This document shows positions 54,906 through 64,000 of a stretch of DNA of 64,000 nt, one piece after another. Numbering within the stretch: position 1 is the stretch's first letter; every line of letters begins with the position of its first letter. The DNA is from Actinomycetota bacterium (GTDB taxonomy: Bacteria; Actinomycetota; Thermoleophilia; Solirubrobacterales; 70-9), in NCBI GenBank assembly GCA_018268675.1, contig JAFDWB010000080.1:1-64000 (forward strand). Reading direction: 5' to 3'. The notes under the pieces were generated by a model. That model searched no databases. It worked only from the letters and a program-made list of their open reading frames with translations, and had not been told where the DNA came from. The position numbers and the translations under genes are program-made.

Positions 54906-55939
54906 CTGTCGTGGGGGGCGACGGATCCGGGGGAACCTCGGCGGAACAACAGCGGGGAGGTTCCGGCGAGGTTCCCCCGGATCCGTCGCTGCGTCGCCGG
55001 GTGGCCGACGAACTGCTCGCGCGGATCGAGGTTGGCGGGTTGATCGCGCCGCCCGCGCCGGTGGTGGTGCTGCTTTCGGGCGGGCGGGACTCGGTTTGCA
55101 TGCTCGATCTTGCGGTGCGCGCGCGGGGGTCTGGGGCGGTTCTCGCGCTCCATGTCGACTATGGCCTGCGTCCGGAGTCCAGGGGGGACGCCGAGTTCTG
55201 TGCCTCCTTATGTAGGGGCTTGGGGGTGAAGATGGAGCTCGAGCGGCCGGTCCGTCCGGAGGGCCCCGGCAACCTGCAGGCCTGGGCGCGCGACGTCCGC
55301 TACGCGGCGGCGGCCCGCCTCGCCGAGGCGTCCGGGGCGACGATCGTCACCGGCCACACCGCCGACGACCAGGTCGAGACGATTCTCTACCGCCTCGCCT
55401 CCTCGCCGAGCCGGCGCGCCCTGCTCGGTATGAAGGAGCGCGACGGCCGCCTCGCCCGCCCGCTGCTCGCCACCACCCGCGCCGAGATCACCGCCTACGA
55501 CGAGGCGCGCGGGCTCGCCTGGCGCGAGGACGCCACCAACGCCGAGGAGGCCTACGCGCGCAACCGGGTCCGCCACGGCCTGCTGCCGGAGCTCGAGGCG
55601 ATCCACCCGGCCGCCGCCGCCAACCTCCTGCGCACGGCGGCGTTGCTGCGCGACGAGGCCGAGGTCCTCGATGCCCTGGTCGCCGCCGAGCTCGACGGCT
55701 CCGGCGCCGCCCCCCGCGGCCGCATCGCCCACGCCCGCTTCGCGGCGCTGCCGCCCGCCCTCCGCCGCCTCGTTCTGCAGCGCCTGGCCGACGCAGCCGC
55801 CGGGCGCCCGGTCCCCGGCGCCGCCCGCTTTGCCGACCAGGTCGCGGGCCTCACCCGCGGCGGCTCGCGGCTCGACCTCGGCGACGGCGTTCGCGCCGTG
55901 CTCGAGGCCGGCGTGCTGCGCGCCGAGCGCGAGCCCTGA
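54902..55939 (+). CDS. tilS: tRNA(Ile)-lysidine synthase
   Basis: A PP-loop ATPase that converts C34 of tRNA-Ile(CAU) to lysidine. VVVLLSGGRDSVCMLDL is the PP-loop, LHVDYGLRPESRGDAEFC and VTGHTADDQVETILYRL are the usual further motifs. From GTG 54902 the protein is 345 aa; from GTG 55001 it is 312 aa. The first 33 codons of the long form lie mostly in a 72-nt palindrome, so either a repeat has become coding or the real start is 55001. It begins the tilS-hpt-ftsH-fol cluster. Confidence 0.93.
   Translation: MTVVGGDGSGGTSAEQQRGGSGEVPPDPSLRRRVADELLARIEVGGLIAPPAPVVVLLSGGRDSVCMLDLAVRARGSGAVLALHVDYGLRPESRGDAEFCASLCRGLGVKMELERPVRPEGPGNLQAWARDVRYAAAARLAEASGATIVTGHTADDQVETILYRLASSPSRRALLGMKERDGRLARPLLATTRAEITAYDEARGLAWREDATNAEEAYARNRVRHGLLPELEAIHPAAAANLLRTAALLRDEAEVLDALVAAELDGSGAAPRGRIAHARFAALPPALRRLVLQRLADAAAGRPVPGAARFADQVAGLTRGGSRLDLGDGVRAVLEAGVLRAEREP
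54918..54989. repeat. 72-nt palindrome in the 5' end of tilS
   Basis: Perfect 23-nt arms (54918-54940 and 54967-54989; GCGACGGATCCGGGGGAACC plus CTCG start) enclose a smaller CGGAAC/GTTCCG stem. It lies 13 bp after the cyclase stop and before GTG 55001. It is in frame with tilS without stops, so it may be translated. It could also hide or expose the tilS start in the mRNA. Confidence 0.8.
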
Positions 55940-55992
55940 GCGCTGCCCCCGCCTCCCGTCCCGCCGGCGCCCCCTTATCTACACTGCGGCCG

Positions 55993-56520
55993 GTGGACGA
56001 CCCGGCGATCGGCGCGACCCTTGTCTCGAGCGAGGAACTCCAGGTGCGGATCGCCGAGCTCGGCACCGCGATCTCGCGCGATTATGCGGGCCGGGACCTG
56101 GTCATGGTCGGGGTGTTGAAGGGCGCGGTCCTCTTCCTCGCCGATCTGATGCGACACATCGACATCCCCTGCGAGATCGACTTCATGGCCGTCTCCAGCT
56201 ATGGCTCGCAGACCGACAGCTCCGGCGTCGTCCGCATCCTCAAGGACCTCGACGCCTCGATCCAGGGCCGCGACGTGCTGATCGTCGAGGACATCATCGA
56301 CTCCGGCCTGACGCTGCAGTACCTGATGCGGAACCTCGGCGCCCGCGAACCGTCCTCGCTCGAGGTCTGCTCGCTTCTGACCAAGCCGGAGCGCCTTCGG
56401 GTCGACCTTCCGGCCAAGTACGTGGGCTTCGAGATCCCCAACGAGTTCGCGATCGGGTACGGCCTCGACCACGCGCAGCGGTACCGCAACCTGGATTACG
56501 TTGCCGCGTTGGTGCACTGA
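55993..56520 (+). CDS. hpt: Hypoxanthine-guanine phosphoribosyltransferase
   Basis: A 175-aa purine salvage enzyme. The PRPP-binding motif is DVLIVEDIIDSGLTLQYL, the flexible-loop SSYGSQTDSSG and the base-binding KYVGFEIPNEFAIGYGLD are present. The start is GTG 55993. The position between tilS and ftsH is the common actinobacterial order. Confidence 0.95.
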   Translation: MDDPAIGATLVSSEELQVRIAELGTAISRDYAGRDLVMVGVLKGAVLFLADLMRHIDIPCEIDFMAVSSYGSQTDSSGVVRILKDLDASIQGRDVLIVEDIIDSGLTLQYLMRNLGAREPSSLEVCSLLTKPERLRVDLPAKYVGFEIPNEFAIGYGLDHAQRYRNLDYVAALVH

Positions 56521-56555
56521 GCGGCCAAACCGCCCTGGTACGCTGATTTCTTCCC

Positions 56556-58505
<1,950 letters not shown>

Positions 58506-58525
58506 CCGATCCCGCCGAACCGCCC

Positions 58526-59323
58526 GTGGCGGTGTCCGAGGTGAAACTGATGGGGGTCGTGAATGTGACCCCGGACTCGTTCTCCGACGGCGGGCTGTAC
58601 CTTGACCCGCGGGCGGCGATCGCGCACGGGAAGGCACTGGCGGGGGCGGGGGCGGCGATCCTGGACGTCGGCGGGGAGTCGACGCGGCCGGGGGCCGAGC
58701 CGGTCGGTGCGGAGGAGGAGCTGGCGCGGGTCGAGCCGGTGATCGCGGGGCTGGCCGGGGTGGCGGAGGCGATCTCGGTCGACACCTCGAAGGCGAGCGT
58801 GGCGGCGGCGGCGCTCGACGCGGGCGCCTCGATCGTCAACGACGTCACCGCCCTGCGGGGCGACTCCGAGATGGCGGCGCTGATCGCCGACCGCGGCGCC
58901 GGCGTCATCCTCATGCACATGGCGGGCGAGCCGCGGACGATGCAGGTGAACCCGCAATACGGCGATGTCGTCGCCGAGGTGCGTGATTTCCTCGCGGCGC
59001 GGCTGGCGGTGGCGGTGGCCGCCGGGATCGACGAATCGCGGATCTGGCTCGATCCCGGGATCGGCTTCGGCAAGACGGCCCAGCACAACTTCGAACTGCT
59101 GCGTGGGATCGGCGAGCTGGCGCGGCTCGGCCGGCCGCTCGTGATCGGCACCTCGCGCAAGACCTTCATCGGCCGCGTCGACGGCTCCGAGCCCGACCAC
59201 CGCCTGGGGGGCACGATCGCGACCTCGATCCTCGCCGCCACGGCCGGCGCCGCGGTCCTCCGCGTCCACGACGTGCGCGAGATGGCGCAGGCGCTGACCG
59301 TGGCGAGCGCGGTGCTCGGATAA
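58526..59323 (+). CDS. folP: Dihydropteroate synthase
   Basis: A 265-aa folate enzyme joining pABA and dihydropterin diphosphate. MGVVNVTPDSFSDGG is the first signature, ILDVGGESTRPGA the second, and WLDPGIGFGKTAQHN and IGTSRKTFIG the later substrate sites. GTG 58526 is the start. It heads the folP-folB-folK run. A folE gene, usual between ftsH and folP in related genomes, is not present here. Confidence 0.95.
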   Translation: MAVSEVKLMGVVNVTPDSFSDGGLYLDPRAAIAHGKALAGAGAAILDVGGESTRPGAEPVGAEEELARVEPVIAGLAGVAEAISVDTSKASVAAAALDAGASIVNDVTALRGDSEMAALIADRGAGVILMHMAGEPRTMQVNPQYGDVVAEVRDFLAARLAVAVAAGIDESRIWLDPGIGFGKTAQHNFELLRGIGELARLGRPLVIGTSRKTFIGRVDGSEPDHRLGGTIATSILAATAGAAVLRVHDVREMAQALTVASAVLG

Positions 59324-59332
59324 GTTCTCGTT

Positions 59333-59776
59333 GTGTCCGAGCCCGAGCCCCAGATGAATCCCGACGCAGGCAACGGCGGCGTCGAGTCGAGCGCCGAAGT
59401 CGAGCTCCGCGCCCTTTCGATCTACACCCACCACGGCGTGAGCGACGCCGAGCAGGAGGTCGGCCAGCGGCTCGAGTTCGACATCTCCTTCGACGTGCCC
59501 GACTGCGACGCGATGTTCACCGACCGGATCGAGGACACCGTCGACTATGCCGAGGTCTGCGACATCGTCGCCTTCGTCGCCACCGAGCGCAGCTACCGCA
59601 CCCTGGAGCGCCTCGCCCACGTGGTCGGCGAGCGGCTGATCGAGCGCTACGGCTGCGAGTCGGTCCGCGTCCGTGCCGCCAAGCCGGAGCCGCCGCTGCC
59701 GCTGGCGATCCAGGAGGTGGCCGTCGAGATCACCCAGGAGCGGGCGGTCGACGACGACGATTCCTCCGAGGACTAG
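59333..59776 (+). CDS. folB: Dihydroneopterin aldolase
   Basis: A 147-aa tunnelling-fold enzyme. VELRALSIYTHHGVSDAEQEVGQRLEF is read here in two pieces: LSIYTHHGVSDAEQEVGQ and the following strand. DTVDYAEVCDIV and TLERLAHVVGERLIE with the catalytic Glu/Lys region (AAKPEPPLPL) are clear. The N-terminal 20 residues are a non-conserved extension; the true start could be ATG 59354. The C-terminus is acidic. Confidence 0.92.
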   Translation: MSEPEPQMNPDAGNGGVESSAEVELRALSIYTHHGVSDAEQEVGQRLEFDISFDVPDCDAMFTDRIEDTVDYAEVCDIVAFVATERSYRTLERLAHVVGERLIERYGCESVRVRAAKPEPPLPLAIQEVAVEITQERAVDDDDSSED

Positions 59777-59788
59777 GCAGTTTCGACC

Positions 59789-60292
59789 GTGCCCGAGCGC
59801 GTCGGCTATCTCGGCCTGGGCTCCAACGTGGGCGATTCGGTGGGCCACCTGCGCGCGGCCCTCCAGCTGCTGCCGGCCACTGGCGTCCAGATCCTTGCCG
59901 TCTCCTCTACCTACGTGACCGAGCCGGTCGGCGAGATCCTCGACCAGCCCGACTTCCTGAACGCCGCCGTCCGCGTCCGCACCGACCTCGGGCCGGAGCA
60001 GCTCCTCGATGCCTGCAAGGCGGTCGAGGCCGAGCGCGGCCGCCAGTTCGACCTGCCCCGCCACAGCCCTCGCCCCCTCGACGTCGACCTGCTCCTCCTC
60101 GGCGACCTCGAGCTCCAGACCGACCGCCTCACCCTCCCTCACCCACAGGTCCGCGACCGCCGCTTCGTCCTCGCCCCCCTCCTCGAGCTCGACCCGAGCC
60201 TCACCCTCCCCGACGGCACCGCCCTCGCCGACGCCCTCGCCGCCCTCCCCGCCGACGAGCAGCGCGCCGAGCGCCGCTCCCCGCTCGCGTAA
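59789..60292 (+). CDS. folK: 2-amino-4-hydroxy-6-hydroxymethyldihydropteridine diphosphokinase
   Basis: A 167-aa HPPK. YLGLGSNVGDSVGHLRAAL is the N-terminal signature, STYVTEPVGEILDQPDFLNA the pterin site, and SPRPLDVDLLLLGD the metal-binding signature. The loop between reads ERGRQFDLPRH, a variant of the usual GRxRxxRWGPR. GTG 59789 follows folB by 12 bp. The fol run stops here; the next gene belongs to a lower-G+C islet. Confidence 0.93.
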   Translation: MPERVGYLGLGSNVGDSVGHLRAALQLLPATGVQILAVSSTYVTEPVGEILDQPDFLNAAVRVRTDLGPEQLLDACKAVEAERGRQFDLPRHSPRPLDVDLLLLGDLELQTDRLTLPHPQVRDRRFVLAPLLELDPSLTLPDGTALADALAALPADEQRAERRSPLA

Positions 60293-60373
60293 TCCGCGAT
60301 CGCGGTCGCCGAACCATCTGCGCCCCCTGTCAGACTCGCGATCGAGGTCAGTCGGCCTTGGAAAGGGGGAACT

Positions 60374-60592
60374 ATGAACAAGAACGTCCACGTAGTTCCG
60401 AGCGGCGGGGGTTGGGACGTGAAGGTCGAGGGGAGAAAGAGCGCTCGCCACTTCGCAACGCAGTTCGAAGCCATGCAGGAGGGGCGCACCATGGCGCGCA
60501 ACTACCGGTCCGAGCACATCGTCCACGGGCGCGATGGCCGTATCCGACAGCGGGATAGCTATGGTCGGGACCCGTTCCCGCCTCGGGGTTAG
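60374..60592 (+). CDS. DUF2188 family small protein
   Basis: A 72-aa protein matching the DUF2188 pattern throughout: NVHVVPSGGGWDVKVEGRKS, FATQFEAMQEGRTMARNYRS and IVHGRDGRIRQRDSYGRDPF. The family is small, widespread and uncharacterised. GGAAAGGGGG lies 6 bp before the ATG. Its base composition is lower in G+C than folK. A strong terminator follows. Confidence 0.85.
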   Translation: MNKNVHVVPSGGGWDVKVEGRKSARHFATQFEAMQEGRTMARNYRSEHIVHGRDGRIRQRDSYGRDPFPPRG

Positions 60593-60685
60593 GCATCCTG
60601 CCTTGCTGGTACTTTTCGAGTTGCTGGCTGAGAGTAGGTTCGCGTCAGCGAGCTTCAGGCATCGCCCTCGGTCGGCCCGTCTTCA

Positions 60686-60720
60686 CAGGGGCCCCGCATT
60701 GCGGGGTCCCTGTTTTTTTT
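60686..60720 (+). terminator. Intrinsic terminator with T8 tract
   Basis: CAGGGGCCCCGC pairs with GCGGGGTCCCTG (one G-T) around ATT, followed by eight T at 60713-60720. This is the only clear Rho-independent terminator I see in the window. It ends the DUF2188 transcript and also sits at the 3' end of the convergent DUF3800 gene. Confidence 0.88.
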
Positions 60721-61462
60721 ATCCGGGGTACCAGACTTCGTTGACCGACAGAAAAGGCTGAATCCGTTTCTCCCATAGCCTGAAGACGGCGTCCGCGGAT
60801 CGATTGCGCGAGACCAAGCCTTCGTGAAGCTTGCGGACTCGCGCCGCGATGTAGGCGGTGCAGTCGGCGAGTTGAATCGCGATGTTGCGATGCGAAGGGA
60901 CGAAGTGGATCGTGTCGATGATCCACTCGATCGGCTCGGTGCGCCAGCCCCATCCCGTGCCTACCTCCTGGTATTGCGCAAGATCCCGCAGGGCTGCCTC
61001 CTCGACTTCTTTCGCCTCGTCGGCGACCAGCAGGACGTGGCATCTCCGGTTTCGGGCCAGCCGCTCGATCGACTCGATAGTGAACTTCAGGGCTACATCG
61101 TGAGGGTGGTATGGATCCGCGTATCGAGTGTTCAGCCCCGGCTTGTGGACGCCGCGGATCACGACCTCAGCTCTGGCCCGGGCGATGCCGCGCAGGAGTT
61201 CGTCGTAGATCGCGATCCTCTCGTCGGGCGACTTCTCCGCGAACGGGCCTTCCCCGCTGAAGAGGTCGTTGCCATGAAACTCGAAGTCGGCCTCGTTGCA
61301 TCTGCTGGGGCAGCGGCGCCGTCCGACCTCGCGCATGTGCTCGTGTAGATCGGTGACCCTGGTCTCGTCGACGACCAGGCCGACGATCATGTGGATCGGT
61401 TGATCCGGGTTGTCGAAATGACGACCCGTGTTACCGGTCTCATCCATGTAGACGAACCGCAT
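60719..61462 (-). CDS. DUF3800 domain protein
   Basis: A 247-aa protein of the DUF3800 family. The N-terminal FVYMDETGNTGRHF carries the conserved acidic DE, and HVLLVADEAKEVEEAALRDL and FVPSHRNIAIQLADCTAYIA give the later acidic positions of an RNase-H-like fold; a nuclease role is suggested for the family but not shown. One 60-base line counted (60781-60840) is about 62% G+C against about 73% in the fol genes. It probably came in by transfer. DUF3800 genes often occur near mobile or defence loci. Confidence 0.85.
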   Translation of the reverse strand: MRFVYMDETGNTGRHFDNPDQPIHMIVGLVVDETRVTDLHEHMREVGRRRCPSRCNEADFEFHGNDLFSGEGPFAEKSPDERIAIYDELLRGIARARAEVVIRGVHKPGLNTRYADPYHPHDVALKFTIESIERLARNRRCHVLLVADEAKEVEEAALRDLAQYQEVGTGWGWRTEPIEWIIDTIHFVPSHRNIAIQLADCTAYIAARVRKLHEGLVSRNRSADAVFRLWEKRIQPFLSVNEVWYPG

Positions 61463-61536
61463 CCTGCCTCCCCGCCGAATCCTCTGTCGCAGGCACCCCC
61501 ACCTGACGCGGGGACGACATTAGCGGGAAGTGAGGA

Positions 61537-62280
61537 TCAGCTCGCCGCGGGCTCCGGCAGCCACGCCGGCGGGAGGATCGGCGGGGTGTGGCCGGGGTAG
61601 TTGGGGACGATCCGGTCGGCGAGGGCGGCGGCGGGGCGGGGTTCGATCAGGGGCTTCAGGTCGTCGAGGGTGAGGGCGAGGCCGATCGAGGTGGCGATCT
61701 GGAAGTCGGCGGCGTTGGGCAGCTCGGCGCCGATCGTGCCGGCGGCGATGTAGGCGTCGACGCGGTCGAGGAGGGCGGGCAGGGAAGCGAGATCGGCGCG
61801 GGCGTTGGCGTCGGTCGCTTCGTTGAAGCGGGCCGAGAGGGCGACGAGGGGGCCGCCGGTCTTGATCGCGAGGCCGATCGGGACGCCGAGATGGGCGCCC
61901 GCCGAGTAGGCGCGCAGGTTCTCCTTTTCGTGCTTGAAGCCCCACCAGAGCAGCTGGCGGATCGGGTGCTGGAGCTCCTCGTCGCCGAAGCGCTCGGCCT
62001 CTTCGACCGCGACGCGCTTGTCGGGGTCGGCGGGGAAGAGGGGCGGGTCGGGCTTGATCCGGTCGAGCGCGCGGGCGATCTCGCGCGACCCCTGCACCCG
62101 CTCGCCCTCGATCTTCAGCGCCGGCACGGTCACGCGGGGGAAGCCCACCGCCCGCAGGACGCCCTTGGAGACGACCGGCATCAGGTCGGTCCGGTTATAG
62201 GGGATGCCCTTGAAGTCGAGCATCAGGGCCGCGGTCGTGGCCGGGTGCGAGGCCGGGATGACGTACAGGCGGGCTCCCAT
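61537..62280 (-). CDS. Glutathione S-transferase N-terminal domain family protein
   Basis: A 247-aa protein with a thioredoxin-like N-terminus (ARLYVIPASHPATTAALMLD, KGIPYNRTDLMPV, RVTVPALKIEGERVQGSREI) and a helical C-terminal domain. The cis-Pro (TVPAL) and the Ser-Arg after it fit the GST fold. Actinobacteria mostly lack glutathione, so the real thiol partner is uncertain. Divergent from coaX with an 11-bp gap. Confidence 0.82.
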   Translation of the reverse strand: MGARLYVIPASHPATTAALMLDFKGIPYNRTDLMPVVSKGVLRAVGFPRVTVPALKIEGERVQGSREIARALDRIKPDPPLFPADPDKRVAVEEAERFGDEELQHPIRQLLWWGFKHEKENLRAYSAGAHLGVPIGLAIKTGGPLVALSARFNEATDANARADLASLPALLDRVDAYIAAGTIGAELPNAADFQIATSIGLALTLDDLKPLIEPRPAAALADRIVPNYPGHTPPILPPAWLPEPAAS

Positions 62281-62291
62281 GAGACGATCTT

Positions 62292-63062
62292 ATGCTCATG
62301 TTGCTCGCGGTGGACATCGGCAATACCCAAACGCACCTGGGCGCGTTCGAAGGCGAGGAGCTGATCGAGCACTGGCGCTTCCAGACCCGCTCCGGCGCGA
62401 CCGGCGACGAGCTCGGCGAGCGGATCGCCGGCTTCTTCAACCTCAGCGAGATGAACTTCGGCGACATCGACGCGGTCGTCGTCTCCTCGGTGGTACCGCC
62501 GCTGGGCAGCCAGTTCGAGCGGATGACCGAGCGCTACCTGGAAGCCGACTGCCTGACGATCGGCCCCGGGGTGAAGAGCGGCATGCCGATCCGCATCGAC
62601 AACCCGCTCGAGGTCGGGGCCGACCGCCTCGTCAACGCGATCGCCGCCTACGAGCGCTTCGGCGCCGCCTGTGTGGTCGTCGACTTCGGCACCGGGATCA
62701 ACATCGACGCCGTCTCGGCCGACGGCGCCTACCTCGGCGGCGCGATCGGCCCCGGCCTCGAGATCGCGCTGACCGCGCTGATCGACCGCGCCGCGCGGAT
62801 CACCAGGATCGACCTCGGGGAGCCCGAGTCGGCGATCGGCCGCTCCACCCGCGCGGCGATCAACTCCGGGTTCATCTTCGGCTTCGCCGGGATGATCGAC
62901 GGGATCGTGCGGCGCTTCGAAACCGAACTCGAGCGCCCGAAGCTGCTGGCGACCGGCGGCCTGGCGGCGGCGATCGTCCCGTTCTGCGAGACGATCGAGG
63001 AGGTCGACGACCTGCTGACGCTGAAGGGCCTGCGGCTCATCCATGAGCGCCACGCGTCCTGA
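62292..63062 (+). CDS. coaX: Type III pantothenate kinase
   Basis: A 256-aa kinase for the first step of coenzyme A synthesis. The phosphate-1 motif is LLAVDIGNTQTHLGAFEG, the pantothenate site NPLEVGADRLVNAIAAY, and the second phosphate motif VVDFGTGINIDAVSADGAYLGG is split here as VVDFGTGINID and GAYLGGAIGPGL. DFGTGINID replaces the more common DFGTATT. It overlaps dusB by 20 bp. Confidence 0.93.
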   Translation: MLMLLAVDIGNTQTHLGAFEGEELIEHWRFQTRSGATGDELGERIAGFFNLSEMNFGDIDAVVVSSVVPPLGSQFERMTERYLEADCLTIGPGVKSGMPIRIDNPLEVGADRLVNAIAAYERFGAACVVVDFGTGINIDAVSADGAYLGGAIGPGLEIALTALIDRAARITRIDLGEPESAIGRSTRAAINSGFIFGFAGMIDGIVRRFETELERPKLLATGGLAAAIVPFCETIEEVDDLLTLKGLRLIHERHAS

Positions 63063-64000
63063 GCTGACCGACCCGTTCGAGATCGGCGGCGTGCCGATCG
63101 CCAACCGGGTGCTGCTGGCGCCGCTGGCCGGGATCGGCAACTGGTTCGTCCGCCTGCAGGCCAAACGCCACGGCGCCGGGCTGGCGGTCTCGGAGATGGT
63201 CTCGAGCTTCGCCCTCCACTACCGCAACGAGCGCACCCTGCGCGAGCTCCTGGTTCTCCACCCCGAGGAGCACCCGGTCTCGATCCAGCTCTTCGGCCAC
63301 GACGCCGAGATCATGCGCTCGGGCGCCGCGATCGCCGCCGAGGCGGGCGCCGACCTGATCGACATCAACATGGGCTGCCCGGTGCCGAAGGTGCGGAAGA
63401 CCGGGGCCGGGGCGCAGCTGCTGCGCGACCCCGACCTGGCGGTGGCGCTCGCCGTCGCCGCCCGCGAGGGCAGCGGGCTGCCGGTCACGGTGAAGCTCCG
63501 TTCCGGGATCGAGGCGGGGGACCGCTCCGGCTTCGACCTCGCGATCCGGCTCGCCGAGGAGGCGGGGGTCGCGGCGATCGGCTTCCACCCGCGCGCCGCG
63601 ACCAAGGGCCACAAGGGCAAGCCGGACTACGCGTTGACCCGGGAGCTGACCGAGCGCCTCGCGGTCCCGGTGATCGTCTCCGGCGGCCTCGCCGACGCCG
63701 ACGCTGCGCGCCGCGCCTACGAGGAGTCGGGCGCCGACGCGGTGATGATCGCCCGCGGCAGCCTCGGCAACCCCTGGGTCTTCGAGGAGCTGATCGGCCG
63801 CCGCGCCGCGCCGCCGAGTCGCGAGGAGATCGTCGCCGAGCTGCTCTGGGTGCTCGATCGCGCCGAGGAGCACCTGGGGGCGGAGCGCGCCCAGCGCTAT
63901 CTGCGCAAGTTCTACCCCTGGTACTTCGACGGTATCGGGGCCTCCGCCCAGGTCCGCGACGAACTCCAGCGGAGCGCCGACCTGGACCGCGCACGGGCGC
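63043..64000 (+). CDS. dusB: tRNA-dihydrouridine synthase (partial, runs off the window)
   Basis: At least 319 aa of an FMN enzyme reducing U to dihydrouridine in tRNA. It reads RVLLAPLAGIGNWFVRLQAK, DLIDINMGCPVPKVRKTGAG with the catalytic Cys, VTVKLRSGIEAGD, IGFHPRAATKGHKG and VIVSGGLADADAARRA. ATG 63043 overlaps the coaX end by 20 bp. No stop codon occurs before base 64000, so the C-terminus is missing. Confidence 0.92.
   Translation, partial: MSATRPELTDPFEIGGVPIANRVLLAPLAGIGNWFVRLQAKRHGAGLAVSEMVSSFALHYRNERTLRELLVLHPEEHPVSIQLFGHDAEIMRSGAAIAAEAGADLIDINMGCPVPKVRKTGAGAQLLRDPDLAVALAVAAREGSGLPVTVKLRSGIEAGDRSGFDLAIRLAEEAGVAAIGFHPRAATKGHKGKPDYALTRELTERLAVPVIVSGGLADADAARRAYEESGADAVMIARGSLGNPWVFEELIGRRAAPPSREEIVAELLWVLDRAEEHLGAERAQRYLRKFYPWYFDGIGASAQVRDELQRSADLDRARA

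Overview
The window is about 70% G+C, starts many genes with GTG or TTG, and carries tilS-hpt-ftsH-folP-folB-folK followed by coaX-dusB. With an F420-type PPOX protein, a MerR-cyclase fusion, glutamine synthetase III and numerous small actinobacterial proteins, this points to a chromosomal segment of a high-G+C actinomycete, most likely class Thermoleophilia (Solirubrobacterales). That placement is an inference from gene content; no rRNA, tRNA, CRISPR array or replication origin was recognised.

Layout. 0-5.2 kb: a PAS-GAF-GGDEF-EAL protein and a ThiXYZ/SsuABC-like ABC importer whose ATPase gene is frameshifted. 5.2-9.3 kb: a sulfur-flavoured stretch with a TauE/SafE permease, an Rrf2 regulator, an Stf0-type sulfotransferase and a sulfatase with no visible standard start codon. 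9.3-14.8 kb: a VWA (CoxE-like) protein and a MoxR ATPase on the minus strand, separated by a plus-strand ABC exporter. 14.8-18.2 kb: a lipoprotein and two cation/Ca2+ exchangers. 18.4-23.4 kb: Bcp peroxiredoxin, acyl-CoA dehydrogenase, TypA and a cold-shock protein. 23.5-31.9 kb: CorA, an unusual secreted subtilase, a VTT-family membrane protein, RecD2 and a small three-gene operon. 32-38 kb: a cupin/TetR pair, a decayed nucleotidyltransferase with a coupled small gene, RlmN and a P450. 38-47.4 kb: glutamine synthetase III, a fused beta-oxidation enzyme, AmtB, a universal stress protein and a HAD phosphatase. 47.4-52.5 kb: an IS982-like insertion, a 108-bp inverted-repeat element and a three-module peptidoglycan hydrolase. 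53-64 kb: nucleoside phosphorylase, HTH-cyclase, the tilS/fol cluster, a lower-G+C islet (DUF2188 + DUF3800), GST, CoaX and DusB (runs off the end).

The most unusual signal is intergenic. At least four families of palindromes fill the gaps between genes. The leading family (F1) is a long hairpin whose 12-nt terminal loop is conserved (CTGGCAGGCTGT or a close variant) while the stem sequence changes from copy to copy with compensating changes on the other arm. Two such hairpins in opposite orientation bound composite elements of about 290-470 bp, and other palindromes are nested inside the longer copies. A second family (F2, GATGGGCCGAAAACC arms) and a third (F3, TTGGTGAGTTG arms) occur only between convergent genes in this window. 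A 23-bp-stem palindrome also lies inside the 5' end of tilS.

A second genome-style signal is codon choice: genes for exported proteins, and the exported N-terminal part of FtsH, favour GAA for glutamate, whereas cytoplasmic genes and the FtsH ATPase/protease domains use GAG almost exclusively.
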